Origin: Streptomyces sp. CB02261
GTDB lineage: Bacteria > Actinomycetota > Actinomycetes > Streptomycetales > Streptomycetaceae
Assembly (NCBI RefSeq): GCF_001905665.1
Contig: NZ_LIVX01000013.1
Span: forward strand, 124,001-188,000
Reading direction: 5' to 3'
Length of the DNA: 64,000 bases
Position numbers and translations under genes: made by a program. Position 1 is the first letter of the stretch. Every line of letters begins with the position of its first letter. Below are positions 51,607 through 61,126 of the stretch, piece after piece. The notes beneath the pieces were generated by a model. It made no database searches. It was not told the DNA's origin and was given only the letters and a program-made list of their open reading frames with translations.

Positions 51607-52975
51607 GGTCCGCTTCGCGCTCCTCCTTGGCCGCGGCTTCCTTCTTGTGGTGCAGGGCCTTCTGCAGCCGGGCCACCACCGCCTCGCCGTACCTGCGGTG
51701 GCCGTGGACGCGCGGGTCGTCCGTCACGTCGTACCGCTTCACGTAGGCGCCCAGGAAGGCCTGGAGCGTGGCGATGGCCGGGATGGCGATCAGCGCGCCG
51801 ACGGCGCCGAGCAGCGCCGTCCCGGCGATGACCGAACCGAAGGCCACCGCCGGGTGGATGTCCACCGTCTTGGAGGTGAGCTTCGGCTGGAGCACGTAGT
51901 TCTCGAACTGCTGGTAGACCACGACGAAGCACAGCACCCACAGGGCGTACCAGGGGTTGACCGTGAAGGCGATCAGCATCGGCAGCGCGCCGGCCAGATA
52001 GGTGCCGATGGTGGGGATGAACTGGGAGACCAGGCCGACCCACACCGCGAGCGCGGGCGCGTACGGCACCTCCAGGATCTCGAAGAGCACGAAGTGCGCG
52101 AGACCCGAGATGAGGGCCATGAGGCCGCGGGAGTAGAGGTAGCCGCCGGTCTTGTCGACCGCGATCTCCCAGGCCCGCAGCACCTCGCTCTGCCGGGCGG
52201 GCGGCAGGACGGAGCAGAGCGCGCGCCGCAGCCGGGGTCCGTCGGCCGCGAAGTAGAACGAGAACAGGAAGATCGTCAGGAGCCGGAACAGACCGCCGAG
52301 GACGGTGGCGGAGATGTCGAGCACGCCGGCCGCGCTGTTCTGCACGTACTTCTGCAGCCAGTCGGAGCTCAGGACGCTGTCCTGGACCTCGACCCGCGAC
52401 AGGTCGGTGTCGAAGCTCTGGTTGATCCACTTGATCACCGAGTCGAGGTACTGGGGGAAGTTCTCGACCATGTCCACGATCTGGCCGGCGAGCATCGACC
52501 CCAGAAGAACCACGAAGCCGACGCCGAAGACCAGGACGGCGAGGAAGACGAGGAAGGTGGCGAGGCCGCGGCGCATCCCCCTGGCCGCCATGCGCCCCAC
52601 CGCCGGTTCGATGGCGAGGGCGAGGAAGAAGGCGAGCAGGATGTTGACGAGGAGACCGACGAGCTGGTGGAACGCCCAGCTGCCCAGCTGGAAGCAGGCG
52701 TAGAGCGCGAGCGCGAGGACGAGCGCGCGGGGCAGCCAGCGCGGCATCCTGGCGGGCGGAGCCGTGGAGACCCCCGGGCCGGCCGTCGCCGTCGAGTCGG
52801 CCGGGGCGGTCGTCACCTCGGCGCCGGTCGTCGCCTCCGCGCCGGTCGGCCCCGGCGGGCCGTTCGGATCGGTCGGTTCGGGCGGGCCGGTCGGGTCGTT
52901 CGGTTGGGTTGCGTCAGTCGGGGCCACTCCGCCAGTCTCGCGCACCGCACGGACATTCCACCCGGGACCCCGCAC
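51584..52975 (-). CDS. AI-2E family (PerM-like) membrane transporter
   Basis: Polytopic protein of the AI-2E/PerM family with its characteristic C-terminal helices (SQFIPTIGTYLAGALPMLIAF, VVYQQFENYVLQPKL, AFGSVIAGTALLGAVGALIAIP) and an extracytoplasmic loop around 165-225. Around 75 Pro/Gly/Thr-rich N-terminal residues and a charged C-terminus are extensions. The start is uncertain: ATG 52975 gives 463 residues, GTG 52927 is an equally good choice. Substrate unknown; some relatives export small molecules or Na+/H+. It overlaps cydB by 23 bp at the 3' ends. Confidence 0.87.
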   Translation of the reverse strand: MRGPGWNVRAVRETGGVAPTDATQPNDPTGPPEPTDPNGPPGPTGAEATTGAEVTTAPADSTATAGPGVSTAPPARMPRWLPRALVLALALYACFQLGSWAFHQLVGLLVNILLAFFLALAIEPAVGRMAARGMRRGLATFLVFLAVLVFGVGFVVLLGSMLAGQIVDMVENFPQYLDSVIKWINQSFDTDLSRVEVQDSVLSSDWLQKYVQNSAAGVLDISATVLGGLFRLLTIFLFSFYFAADGPRLRRALCSVLPPARQSEVLRAWEIAVDKTGGYLYSRGLMALISGLAHFVLFEILEVPYAPALAVWVGLVSQFIPTIGTYLAGALPMLIAFTVNPWYALWVLCFVVVYQQFENYVLQPKLTSKTVDIHPAVAFGSVIAGTALLGAVGALIAIPAIATLQAFLGAYVKRYDVTDDPRVHGHRRYGEAVVARLQKALHHKKEAAAKEEREADLRDTKDR

Positions 52976-53054
52976 ATCCCCGCCGGTCGTCCCGCCCCGC
53001 GCCGGGTGACGGGGCGCCGCTCACGGCCCGACCGCCCCGACCGTCAGGAGCGGG

Positions 53055-53249
53055 TCAGCGCTTGTCGGCCGGCACGTCGACGGCGGCACAGACGGCCCGC
53101 CACACGTCCTTCGCCTCCCAGCCGGCGTCCAGCGCCTCGTGTACCGTCCGGCCCCCGAGCTCCGCCATCACGTGGTCCCGCGCGAAGGACTCGGCGTAGG
53201 ACGCACCGAAGTGGTCCGCCATCCGTTCCCAGAAAATCGTCAACCGCAT
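53055..53249 (-). CDS. DUF3046 small protein
   Basis: 64-residue protein (MRLTIFWERMADHFG, then ESFARDHVMAELGGRTV) found next to recA-region genes in most Streptomyces and in mycobacteria. Function unknown. The conserved Trp-rich, amphipathic-helix pattern is complete and the size is standard for the family. Confidence 0.9.
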   Translation of the reverse strand: MRLTIFWERMADHFGASYAESFARDHVMAELGGRTVHEALDAGWEAKDVWRAVCAAVDVPADKR

Positions 53250-53328
53250 GACCCCAGTATCCCGCTCCCAAGAGTGCAGCCCGCTCCGTAGGCCTTGTCA
53301 CCGCGTCTTTCCGCCCTACGGTCGGAGC

Positions 53329-54258
53329 ATGGCCGAAAAACCCCACTCCTCCTCGCACGCGACTCCCCTGGCCCGCGCCGAGCGTTTCATCTGGCTGACG
53401 GCCCGTGTCCTCGAACAGCGCAGGTTCGCCTACCACTTCCTGCGCGGCGGCGCGGATCAGGTGGAGACGGCCCTCGCCGCGTACCTCAACGAGGACGGCG
53501 GCTACGGTCACGCACTCGAACCCGATCTGCGCGGACCGGTCAGCCAGCCCCTGCACACCGCGCACGCGCTGCGGGTCCTGGACTCCATCGGCCGCTGCGG
53601 CGGGCTGCGCGTGGAGCGGATCTGCCGCTACCTCACGGAGGTCTCCACCCACGAGGGCGCGCTCCCGGCGATCCACCCGTCGCAGCGCGCCTATCCGTCC
53701 GCGCCGTTCGTCCCGGTCGTCGACCACCCGCCGAGCGCACTGCTCTCGACCGGGCCGGTGGTCGGGGTGCTGCACCGCAACCAGGTCTGGCACGCCTGGC
53801 TGTTCCGGGCCACCGAGTTCTGCTGGTCGGCCGTGGAGTCGCTGGAGACGTCCCACCCGTACGAGATCGAGGCCGCCGTCGCCTTCCTGGACGGGGCCCC
53901 GGACCGCTCGCGCGCGGAAGCCGCGGCCGACCGCCTCGGGCGTCTGGTCCGCGAGCAGCGGCTCGCCGTCCTGGACCCGGACCGGGAGGAGGACCACCCC
54001 CTCGCCGACGGCTACGCGCCCGGCGAGTTCCACTTCCCGCACGACTACGCGCGCGTGCCGGACTCGCTGGCCGCCCGCTGGTTCACGGACAAGGAGATGG
54101 CCCGTTCCCTCGACCGGCTCGCCGCCGACCAGGAGGAGGACGGCGGCTGGCCGATCCGCTGGCGCGCCTGGGCCCCCGGCTCGGCCCTGGAGCGGCGGCC
54201 GATCGTCACCGTCGAGGCCCTGCGCACCCTGCGCGCCCACGGCCGCCCCGTCGGCTGA
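53329..54258 (+). CDS. conserved alpha/alpha-toroid-like protein of unknown function
   Basis: 309-residue protein. The repeats around LNEDGGYGHALEPDLRGP and EEDGGWPIRW have the DGG(Y/W)-type turns of terpenoid cyclase/prenyltransferase alpha-toroids; other repeats are less clear. No DxDD or QW motif for cyclisation is visible, so I do not call it a cyclase. ATG at 53329 follows GTCGGAG. It is divergent from the DUF3046 gene with 79 bp between starts. Confidence 0.75.
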   Translation: MAEKPHSSSHATPLARAERFIWLTARVLEQRRFAYHFLRGGADQVETALAAYLNEDGGYGHALEPDLRGPVSQPLHTAHALRVLDSIGRCGGLRVERICRYLTEVSTHEGALPAIHPSQRAYPSAPFVPVVDHPPSALLSTGPVVGVLHRNQVWHAWLFRATEFCWSAVESLETSHPYEIEAAVAFLDGAPDRSRAEAAADRLGRLVREQRLAVLDPDREEDHPLADGYAPGEFHFPHDYARVPDSLAARWFTDKEMARSLDRLAADQEEDGGWPIRWRAWAPGSALERRPIVTVEALRTLRAHGRPVG

Positions 54259-54298
54259 GCCCGCCACCGGGCCGCCGCCGTGGCCCCCGGGGCGACGG

Positions 54299-54607
54299 TC
54301 ACCAGCCCAGGGCCCGTACGCCTGCCGTCACGGCGACGGCGGCGCCCACGACGACCAGGAACGGTGCCCGCAGGACGAGCGCGAGCGCCGCCGCGACGAG
54401 CCCGGCGGCGCGGGCGTCCAAAACGACGGTGCTGCCCGCGCCGAACGTCTGCTGGGCGGTCAGCGCGGCGAGCAGCGCCACGGGCAGCAGCGCGGCGAGC
54501 CGCTGCACGAGCGGCCGCTCCAGGGCGCCGGCGGGGACGAGCAGACCGATCAGCTTGACCAGGTAGCAGCCGACGGCGGTCAGGCCGATCGCGATCCAGA
54601 CGTTCAT
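54299..54607 (-). CDS. azlD: AzlD branched-chain amino-acid exporter small subunit
   Basis: 102-residue, three-to-four-helix membrane protein (MNVWIAIGLTAVGCYLVKLIG) typical of AzlD, the partner of AzlC. ATG at 54607 overlaps the azlC stop by 4 bp, so the two are translationally coupled. Confidence 0.9.
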   Translation of the reverse strand: MNVWIAIGLTAVGCYLVKLIGLLVPAGALERPLVQRLAALLPVALLAALTAQQTFGAGSTVVLDARAAGLVAAALALVLRAPFLVVVGAAVAVTAGVRALGW

Positions 54608-55344
54608 CGGGGGTCCTTCTCTCGTGCGGCCGGGGCCGAGCGGCGGCCGCGGGCCCAGAGCACCGCGGGCGCGGCGAGGGCGGCGGCGAGGACCGGGACG
54701 CCCGCGGGGAGCACGGGCAGCAGCCCGAGGCCGAGCAGGACGGCGAGCCCGGCGGTGGCCCGCTCGGTCGCGGACTTCAGCATGGGGGCGAGCAGGGCGA
54801 GGAAGACGGCGGGGCCGGCCGCGTCGAGCCCCCAGGCCGCGGTGTCGCCGATCGCCTCGGCGCCGAGCGCCCCGAGCAGCGTCGTCGCGTTCCACAGGAC
54901 GTACAGCGTGAGTCCGGTGATCGTGAACCCGAGGCGAGCGGCCCGCCGGGACGGCTGGGCCAGGGCGACCGCCGTGGTCTCGTCGATCACCCAGTGGGCG
55001 GCGAAGGGCCTGACGGCCCGGGGGACGGCGAGGAGCTGGGAGAGCCGCAGGCCGTAGAAGGCGTTCCGGGTGCCCAGGAAGAAGGCGCCGGCGGCGGCCG
55101 TGAACGGGTTGCCGCCCGCGGCGAGCGCTCCCACCAGGGCGAACTGCGAGGCGCCGGTGAAGACCAGCAGGCTGAGCACGCAGGTCTGGAGGACGCTGAG
55201 GCCCGAGCCCGCGGAGGTGACGCCGAAGGCGAAGCCGGAGAGCCCGACGGCGACGCCGACGCCGAGGGCGTCGCGGACGACGGCCGCGTCGGCCTTGGCC
55301 GGCGCGCCGTCGCGTATGACGGGGGGTGCTGTCTGTTCTGCCAC
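54604..55344 (-). CDS. azlC: AzlC branched-chain amino-acid exporter large subunit
   Basis: 246-residue polytopic protein of the AzlC family: GVAVGLSGFAFGVTSAGSG, the FTGASQFALVGALAAGG motif, LGTRNAFYGLRLSQLL and WVIDETTAVALAQ. AzlCD exports branched-chain amino acids and analogues. The GTG at 55344 is preferred over the longer frame, since the upstream part contains Val-rich noise. The gene follows the AraC-type regulator on the same strand after 162 bp containing direct repeats. Confidence 0.92.
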   Translation of the reverse strand: MAEQTAPPVIRDGAPAKADAAVVRDALGVGVAVGLSGFAFGVTSAGSGLSVLQTCVLSLLVFTGASQFALVGALAAGGNPFTAAAGAFFLGTRNAFYGLRLSQLLAVPRAVRPFAAHWVIDETTAVALAQPSRRAARLGFTITGLTLYVLWNATTLLGALGAEAIGDTAAWGLDAAGPAVFLALLAPMLKSATERATAGLAVLLGLGLLPVLPAGVPVLAAALAAPAVLWARGRRSAPAAREKDPR

Positions 55345-55400
55345 GTCAGAGACGTTACGGCGGCACCGGCGATCCGGTCTTGTACGTTCTTGCGCCACCA

Positions 55401-55428
55401 CCACCGTCACCGCCACCGTCACCGCCAC
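55401..55428. promoter_or_regulatory. direct repeats upstream of azlC
   Basis: CCACCGTCACCG occurs at 55401-55412 and 55413-55424, followed by a partial copy. The repeats are 57-84 bp before the azlC start. AraC-family proteins often bind direct repeats, so this is a candidate site for the adjacent regulator. Confidence 0.4.
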
Positions 55429-55506
55429 TTGCCCCCTGCCTGTCGGTCCGGCCCACGGCCGGTCGCGGCCGGACGCGCCGGGACCGGTCGGCGCTCGTCG
55501 GCTCCC

Positions 55507-56343
55507 CTACGAGGCCCGGCGTCCGGTGCCCCGCGCGCGCTGGTACGCCCCGGGCGGCACACCGACGCTGCGCGTGAAGTGCCGGTTGAGGTGCGACTGG
55601 TCGGTGAAGCCGACGGCGGCCGCGGCGGCCGCCGGGGGCGTACCGGCGTCCAGGAGCTGCCTGGCCCTCCGTACGCGCGCGTCGGTGAGCCAGGTGTGCG
55701 GCGGCATCCCGTACGCGTCCCTGAACCCCCGCAGGAGGGCGAAGGGGCTGGTGCCGAGCTCGTCGGCGAGCCGCTCCAGGGTCGGCGGCGCGGTCATGCG
55801 GTCCTCCAGGACTGCACGCGCGCGGGCCGCGTTCCTCGCGCCCGCCGAGAGCGCCGGAAGCGGGGTGACGAGCCCGCCGTGACTGCGCAGCATGCGGGCC
55901 GTGACCAGGCGGAGCAGGCTGTCGGCGGCGAGCGCGTTGCCCTCCTCCGCGGCCCGGTGGACGCCGACGACGAGCCGGGCGGCGTACGGGTCGTCGACGA
56001 CGGGAGCGGTGAAGCCGACCGAGCCGCGCAGGGCGAGGGTGTCGGCCGCGATGGACCGGACGATCTCCGCGTCGGGGTAGATCGTGCGGTACGTCCAGCC
56101 CTCGGGCACGCCCGCGTGCCCGGTGTGCGGGGTGTCGGGATTGACGAGGGCGATCTGGCCGGGGCCCGCGTGGACGAGCTCGTCCCGGTAGTGGAAGGCT
56201 TCGACGCCTTCGGTGATCGCGGCGAAGACGAAGGTCTCGTGGGTGTGCCGGGCGAAGGCCTTGCGGATGTAGTGGGCGTGGAGGAGGTCGACCCCGGGCA
56301 GCTCGGCGTACTGCCAGTACCGTGCCCGCTCCCCGCTCGCCAT
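55507..56343 (-). CDS. AraC-family transcriptional regulator
   Basis: 278-residue regulator with an N-terminal cupin-like AraC ligand domain (HAHYIRKAFARHTHETFVFA, GQIALVNPDTPHTG) and a C-terminal pair of helix-turn-helix motifs (LERLADELGTSPFALLRGF, AAAVGFTDQSHLNRHFTRSVG). Regulators of this LysE/AzlC-linked group control amino-acid exporters. It is upstream of azlCD on the same strand and divergent from lhr. Confidence 0.93.
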   Translation of the reverse strand: MASGERARYWQYAELPGVDLLHAHYIRKAFARHTHETFVFAAITEGVEAFHYRDELVHAGPGQIALVNPDTPHTGHAGVPEGWTYRTIYPDAEIVRSIAADTLALRGSVGFTAPVVDDPYAARLVVGVHRAAEEGNALAADSLLRLVTARMLRSHGGLVTPLPALSAGARNAARARAVLEDRMTAPPTLERLADELGTSPFALLRGFRDAYGMPPHTWLTDARVRRARQLLDAGTPPAAAAAAVGFTDQSHLNRHFTRSVGVPPGAYQRARGTGRRAS

Positions 56344-56441
56344 GCCTCCATTCTGCGACAGGGCCCGCGGCGGCGCCGCCGCCGGACCGGTTCCACCCCA
56401 GGTCCGGGCGGTTGTCAGTGGCCGGGTGCACGATGGGGGGC

Positions 56442-59400
56442 ATGGTCAGGTCCGCGCTCGACTCGTTCTCCCCCGCGACCCGTGGTTGGTTCACCGGGGC
56501 CTTCACCGCGCCCACGGCGGCGCAGGAGGGCGCCTGGCAGGCCATCGGCGCCGGCTCCGACGTGCTCGTCGTCGCTCCCACCGGCTCCGGCAAGACGCTG
56601 GCCGCCTTCCTGGCCTCCCTGGACCGGCTGGCCTCCTCGCCTCCGCCGGCCGAGCCGAAGAAGCGCTGCCGCGTGCTGTACGTGTCGCCGCTGAAGGCGC
56701 TCGCCGTGGACGTCGAGCGGAACCTGCGCTCGCCGCTGACCGGCATCCGGCAGGAGTCGGTCCGGCTGGGGCTGCCCGAGCCGGACGTACGGGTCGGCAT
56801 CCGGTCCGGTGACACCCCGCCCGCCGAGCGCAGGTCGCTCGCGACCCGGCCGCCGGACATCCTCATCACCACGCCCGAGTCGCTGTTCCTGATGCTGACC
56901 TCCGCCACCCGCGAGGCCCTCGCGGGCGTGGAGACGGTCATCCTGGACGAGGTGCACGCGGTCGCGGGCACGAAGCGGGGCGCGCACCTGGCCCTGTCCC
57001 TGGAGCGGCTCGACGAGCTGCTGCCCCGCCCCGCGCGCAGGATCGGCCTCTCCGCCACGGTCCGGCCGGTGGACGAGGTGGCCCGCTATCTGTCGCCGGG
57101 GCGTGCCGTGGAGATCGTCCAGCCGCCGTCGGGGAAGGAGTTCGACCTCTCCGTCGTCGTCCCCGTCGAGGACATGGGCGAGCTCGGCGGCTCCCCCGCG
57201 TCCGAGGGCAAGGACGGCGGCGACAAGCCGTCGATCTGGCCGCACGTCGAGGAGCGGATCGCCGACCTCGTCCAGGCCCACCGTTCCACGATCGTCTTCG
57301 CCAACTCCCGCCGTCTCGCGGAGCGGCTGTGCAACCGGCTGAACGAGATCGCGTACGAGCGGGCCACCGGCGAGCCCCTCCCCGACACGGGCTCCCCCGC
57401 CGAGATCATGGCCCAGTCGGGGGCGGCGCAGGGCGCCCCGGCGCTGCTCGCCCGCGCCCACCACGGCTCGGTGTCGAAGGAGCAGCGCGCCCAGGTGGAG
57501 GAGGACCTGAAGGCGGGCCGGCTGCCCGCCGTGGTGGCGACCTCCAGTCTGGAGCTGGGCATCGACATGGGCGCGGTCGACCTGGTCGTGCAGGTCGAGT
57601 CGCCGCCGTCGGTGGCGTCGGGACTGCAGCGCGTGGGCCGCGCGGGACACCAGGTGGGCGCGGTGTCGACGGGCGTGGTCTTCCCGAAGTACCGCGGCGA
57701 CCTGGTGCAGGCGGCCGTGGTCACCGAGCGGATGCGTTCGGGTTCCATCGAGTCGATGCGGATCCCCGCCAATCCGCTGGACGTCCTCGCGCAGCAGCTC
57801 GTGGCGATCGTCGCGCTCGACACCTGGCAGGTGGACGACCTGCTCGCCCTGGTGCGCCGGGCGGCGCCGTTCTCCTCGCTGCCGGAGTCGGCGTTCACGG
57901 GCGTGCTCGACATGCTCGCGGGCCGCTATCCGTCGGACGCGTTCGCCGAGCTGCGCCCCCGCGTAGTCTGGGACCGGGTCGCCGGGACGGTCACGGGGCG
58001 GCCGGGCGCGCAGCGGCTCGCGGTCACCTCGGGCGGCACGATCCCCGACCGTGGTCTGTTCGGCGTGTTCCTCGCGGGCTCGGACCCCAAGAAGGGCGGC
58101 GGCCGCGTCGGGGAGCTCGACGAGGAGATGGTGTACGAGTCGCGGGTCGGCGACGTGTTCACGCTGGGCACGACGTCCTGGCGGATCGAGGACATCACCC
58201 GGGACCGGGTCCTCGTCTCCCCCGCGCCGGGCGTGCCCGGCAGGCTGCCGTTCTGGAAGGGCGACCAGCTGGGCCGTCCGCTCGAACTGGGCCGGGCGCT
58301 CGGCGCGTTCCTCCGCGAGGTCGGGGCCCTCACGGACGACGACGCCCGGCTGCGGCTGCTCGCCGCGGGCCTGGACGCCTGGGCGGCGGACAACGTCCTG
58401 GCGTACCTCAAGGAGCAGCGCGAGGCCTGCGGCCACGTGCCGGACGACCGGACGATCCTCGTCGAGCGTTTCCGGGACGAGCTGGGGGACTGGCGGGTCG
58501 TCATCCACTCCCCGTTCGGCGCGCAGGTGCACGCGCCGTGGGCGCTGGCGCTCGGCGCCCGGCTCGCCGAGCGGTACGGCATGGACGCGCAGGTGATGCA
58601 CGCGGACGACGGCATCGTGCTGCGCCTGCCGGACGCCGACCTGATGGGCCTGGACATGGGCCTGGACCTCCTCGACCACGAACCGGTCGACCCCGGCCGG
58701 CACCTCGACACGACCTACGACGCGGACAAGGCGCCGGTGGGAGCCGCCGACGCCCTCTTCGACAAGGGCGAGATCGAGCAGATCGTCACCGACCAGGTCG
58801 GCGGCTCCGCGCTGTTCGCGTCCCGCTTCCGCGAGTGCGCCGCGCGCGCCCTGCTGCTGCCCAAGCGGAACCCGGGCAAGCGCACCCCGCTCTGGCAGCA
58901 GCGGCAGCGCGCGGCCCAGCTCCTCCAGGTGGCGAGCGAGTTCGGCTCGTTCCCGATCGTCCTGGAAGCCGTCCGCGAGTGCCTCCAGGACGTCTTCGAC
59001 CTCCCGGGTCTGAAGGAGCTCATGGGGGACATCGAGGCCCGCCGGGTCCGCCTGGTCGAGATCACCACCCCCGAGCCGTCTCCCTTCGCCCGCTCCCTGC
59101 TCTTCGGATACGTGGCGCAGTTCCTGTACGAGGGCGACTCCCCGCTCGCCGAGCGGCGAGCGGCCGCGCTCTCCCTGGACTCCCGGCTGCTCGCGGAGCT
59201 GCTCGGCCAGGCGGAGCTGCGCGAGCTCCTCGACCCGGACGTCCTGACCGAGCTGGAGCGCGAGCTGCAGTGGCTGACGGAGGACCGGCGGATCAAGGAC
59301 GTGGAGGGCGTCGCCGACCTGCTGCGGGTCCTGGGCCCGCTCACCGACGCCGAGCTGGTCGAGCGGGGCGCCGAGACGGGCTGGGCGCCCGACCTCGGGA

Positions 59401-61091
59401 CCGCGCGCCGCGCGATCCGGGTGCGGATCGGGGGCGTGGAGCACTGGGCCGCGATCGAGGACGCCGGCCGGCTGCGGGACGCCCTGGGCACGGCCCTGCC
59501 GGTCGGCGTGCCGGAGGCCTTCACCGAACCGGTCAAGGACCCGCTGGGCGACCTCCTCGCGCGGTACGCGCGCACGCACGGCCCGTTCACCTCCTCCCAG
59601 GCCGCCGCCCGCTTCGGCCTCGGCGCGGCCGTGACCGACGGCGCCCTCCAGCGGCTGGCCGCCTCGGGCCGCGTCGTCCAGGGCGAGTTCCACCCCTCCG
59701 GCATCGGCCAGGAGTGGTGCGACGCCACCGTCCTGCGCCGGCTGCGCCGCCGCTCCCTGGCCGCCCTGCGGCACGAGCTGGAGCCGGTGCCCCCGGCGGC
59801 GCTCGCCACCTTCCTGCCGCAGTGGCAGCACCTCGGGAGCAACAGCCTGCGGGGCATCGACGGCCTCGCCCGAGCGATCGAGCAGCTCCAGGGCGCGCCC
59901 GTCCCCGCCTCGGCCCTGGAGAAGCTGATCCTGCCGTCCCGGGTCCTGGGCTACACCCCGGGGCTCCTCGACGAGCTGACGACCACCGGCGAGGTCGTCT
60001 GGGCGGGCGCCGGCGCACTGCCCGGCAAGGACGGCTGGGTCTCGCTGTACCTCACGGACGCGGCGCCGCTGCTCCTCCCGCCGCCGCACCCGCTGGAGCT
60101 GTCCGCGCTGCACGAGTCGGTGCTCACGGCCCTCTCCGGCGGCTACGGCCTCTTCTTCCGCCAGATCGCCGACCAGGTCCGGGCCACCACCCACCCTGAC
60201 GCGACCGACCCGCAGCTCGCCGACGCCCTCTGGGACCTGGCGTGGTCGGGCCGGCTCACCAACGACACCCTGGCCCCGCTGCGCGCGCTCCTCGGCTCGG
60301 GCCGTACGGCCGGATCCACCGCCCACCGCGCGCGGCGCACGGTGCCCCGCGGCCGGTACGGCACGCTGACGCAGGCCGCCAGGACCGCTTCCCGCACGGG
60401 GCCGCCCACGGTCTCGGGCCGCTGGTCGCTGCTGCCCCCGCTCGAACCGGAGCCGACCCATCGGGCGCACGCCCTGGCCCGCACGCTCCTGGACCGGCAC
60501 GGCGTGGTCACCAGGGGCGCGGTGGCCGCCGAGGGCGTGGAGGGCGGCTTCTCGGCCACGTACCGGATCCTGGCCGCCTTCGAGGACAGCGGTCAGGCCC
60601 GGCGCGGCTATGTCGTGGAGGGCCTCGGCGCGGCCCAGTTCGCGATGGACGGCGCGGTGGACCGGCTGCGGGCGGCGGCGACCGCCCGCGACCGCGGCGC
60701 CGAGGCGGCGGCCGGTCCACGGGCGCTGGTCCTCGCCGCGGCCGATCCGGCGAACGCGTACGGGGCGGCCCTGTCCTGGCCCGAGTCCCCGACCGACGCC
60801 GGTCACAAGCCGGGGCGGAAGGCGGGCTCACTGGTGGTCCTGGTCGACGGCGAGCTGACGCTCTACATGGAGCGGGGCGGCAAGACGCTGCTCTCCTGGG
60901 CGACGGAGCCGGACGACCCCGCCCTGACGGCGGCGGCCGAGGCGCTGGCGGCGGCGGCCCGTGCGGGGACGCTGGGCACGGTCACGGTGGAACGGATCAA
61001 CGGCGGGACGTCCCTCACGTCCCCCCTGTCCCGCCCCCTGGAAGCAGCCGGCTTCCTGGCCACCCCCAGAGGCCTCCGCCTCCGCCCCTGA
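56442..61091 (+). CDS. lhr: Lhr-type large ATP-dependent helicase
   Basis: 1549-residue SF2 helicase involved in DNA (and RNA:DNA) repair. Walker A APTGSGKT at 45-52, ILDEVHAVAGTKRG box, LSATVRPVDEVARYLSP, SSLELGIDMGAVDLVVQVESP and the GRAGH motif VI. The family-specific winged-helix and long Lhr-CTD follow, with full length retained (mycobacterial Lhr is about 1500). ATG at 56442 has GGGGGG upstream; longer frames read into the AraC promoter. A nei/fpg gene follows 35 bp on, a conserved pair. Confidence 0.96.
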   Translation: MVRSALDSFSPATRGWFTGAFTAPTAAQEGAWQAIGAGSDVLVVAPTGSGKTLAAFLASLDRLASSPPPAEPKKRCRVLYVSPLKALAVDVERNLRSPLTGIRQESVRLGLPEPDVRVGIRSGDTPPAERRSLATRPPDILITTPESLFLMLTSATREALAGVETVILDEVHAVAGTKRGAHLALSLERLDELLPRPARRIGLSATVRPVDEVARYLSPGRAVEIVQPPSGKEFDLSVVVPVEDMGELGGSPASEGKDGGDKPSIWPHVEERIADLVQAHRSTIVFANSRRLAERLCNRLNEIAYERATGEPLPDTGSPAEIMAQSGAAQGAPALLARAHHGSVSKEQRAQVEEDLKAGRLPAVVATSSLELGIDMGAVDLVVQVESPPSVASGLQRVGRAGHQVGAVSTGVVFPKYRGDLVQAAVVTERMRSGSIESMRIPANPLDVLAQQLVAIVALDTWQVDDLLALVRRAAPFSSLPESAFTGVLDMLAGRYPSDAFAELRPRVVWDRVAGTVTGRPGAQRLAVTSGGTIPDRGLFGVFLAGSDPKKGGGRVGELDEEMVYESRVGDVFTLGTTSWRIEDITRDRVLVSPAPGVPGRLPFWKGDQLGRPLELGRALGAFLREVGALTDDDARLRLLAAGLDAWAADNVLAYLKEQREACGHVPDDRTILVERFRDELGDWRVVIHSPFGAQVHAPWALALGARLAERYGMDAQVMHADDGIVLRLPDADLMGLDMGLDLLDHEPVDPGRHLDTTYDADKAPVGAADALFDKGEIEQIVTDQVGGSALFASRFRECAARALLLPKRNPGKRTPLWQQRQRAAQLLQVASEFGSFPIVLEAVRECLQDVFDLPGLKELMGDIEARRVRLVEITTPEPSPFARSLLFGYVAQFLYEGDSPLAERRAAALSLDSRLLAELLGQAELRELLDPDVLTELERELQWLTEDRRIKDVEGVADLLRVLGPLTDAELVERGAETGWAPDLGTARRAIRVRIGGVEHWAAIEDAGRLRDALGTALPVGVPEAFTEPVKDPLGDLLARYARTHGPFTSSQAAARFGLGAAVTDGALQRLAASGRVVQGEFHPSGIGQEWCDATVLRRLRRRSLAALRHELEPVPPAALATFLPQWQHLGSNSLRGIDGLARAIEQLQGAPVPASALEKLILPSRVLGYTPGLLDELTTTGEVVWAGAGALPGKDGWVSLYLTDAAPLLLPPPHPLELSALHESVLTALSGGYGLFFRQIADQVRATTHPDATDPQLADALWDLAWSGRLTNDTLAPLRALLGSGRTAGSTAHRARRTVPRGRYGTLTQAARTASRTGPPTVSGRWSLLPPLEPEPTHRAHALARTLLDRHGVVTRGAVAAEGVEGGFSATYRILAAFEDSGQARRGYVVEGLGAAQFAMDGAVDRLRAAATARDRGAEAAAGPRALVLAAADPANAYGAALSWPESPTDAGHKPGRKAGSLVVLVDGELTLYMERGGKTLLSWATEPDDPALTAAAEALAAAARAGTLGTVTVERINGGTSLTSPLSRPLEAAGFLATPRGLRLRP

Positions 61092-61126
61092 CCGCACGCC
61101 CCTCCCCCACCCGGCACACTGGACCC

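Noticed and set aside
53329..54258. Terpene cyclase
   Set aside because: Only two DGG(Y/W)-type turns are visible, without DxDD or aspartate-rich active-site motifs. A structural resemblance does not support enzymatic function.
56415..60806. 1463-codon minus-strand frame opposite lhr
   Set aside because: Antisense shadow of a helicase with intact motifs in the plus strand.
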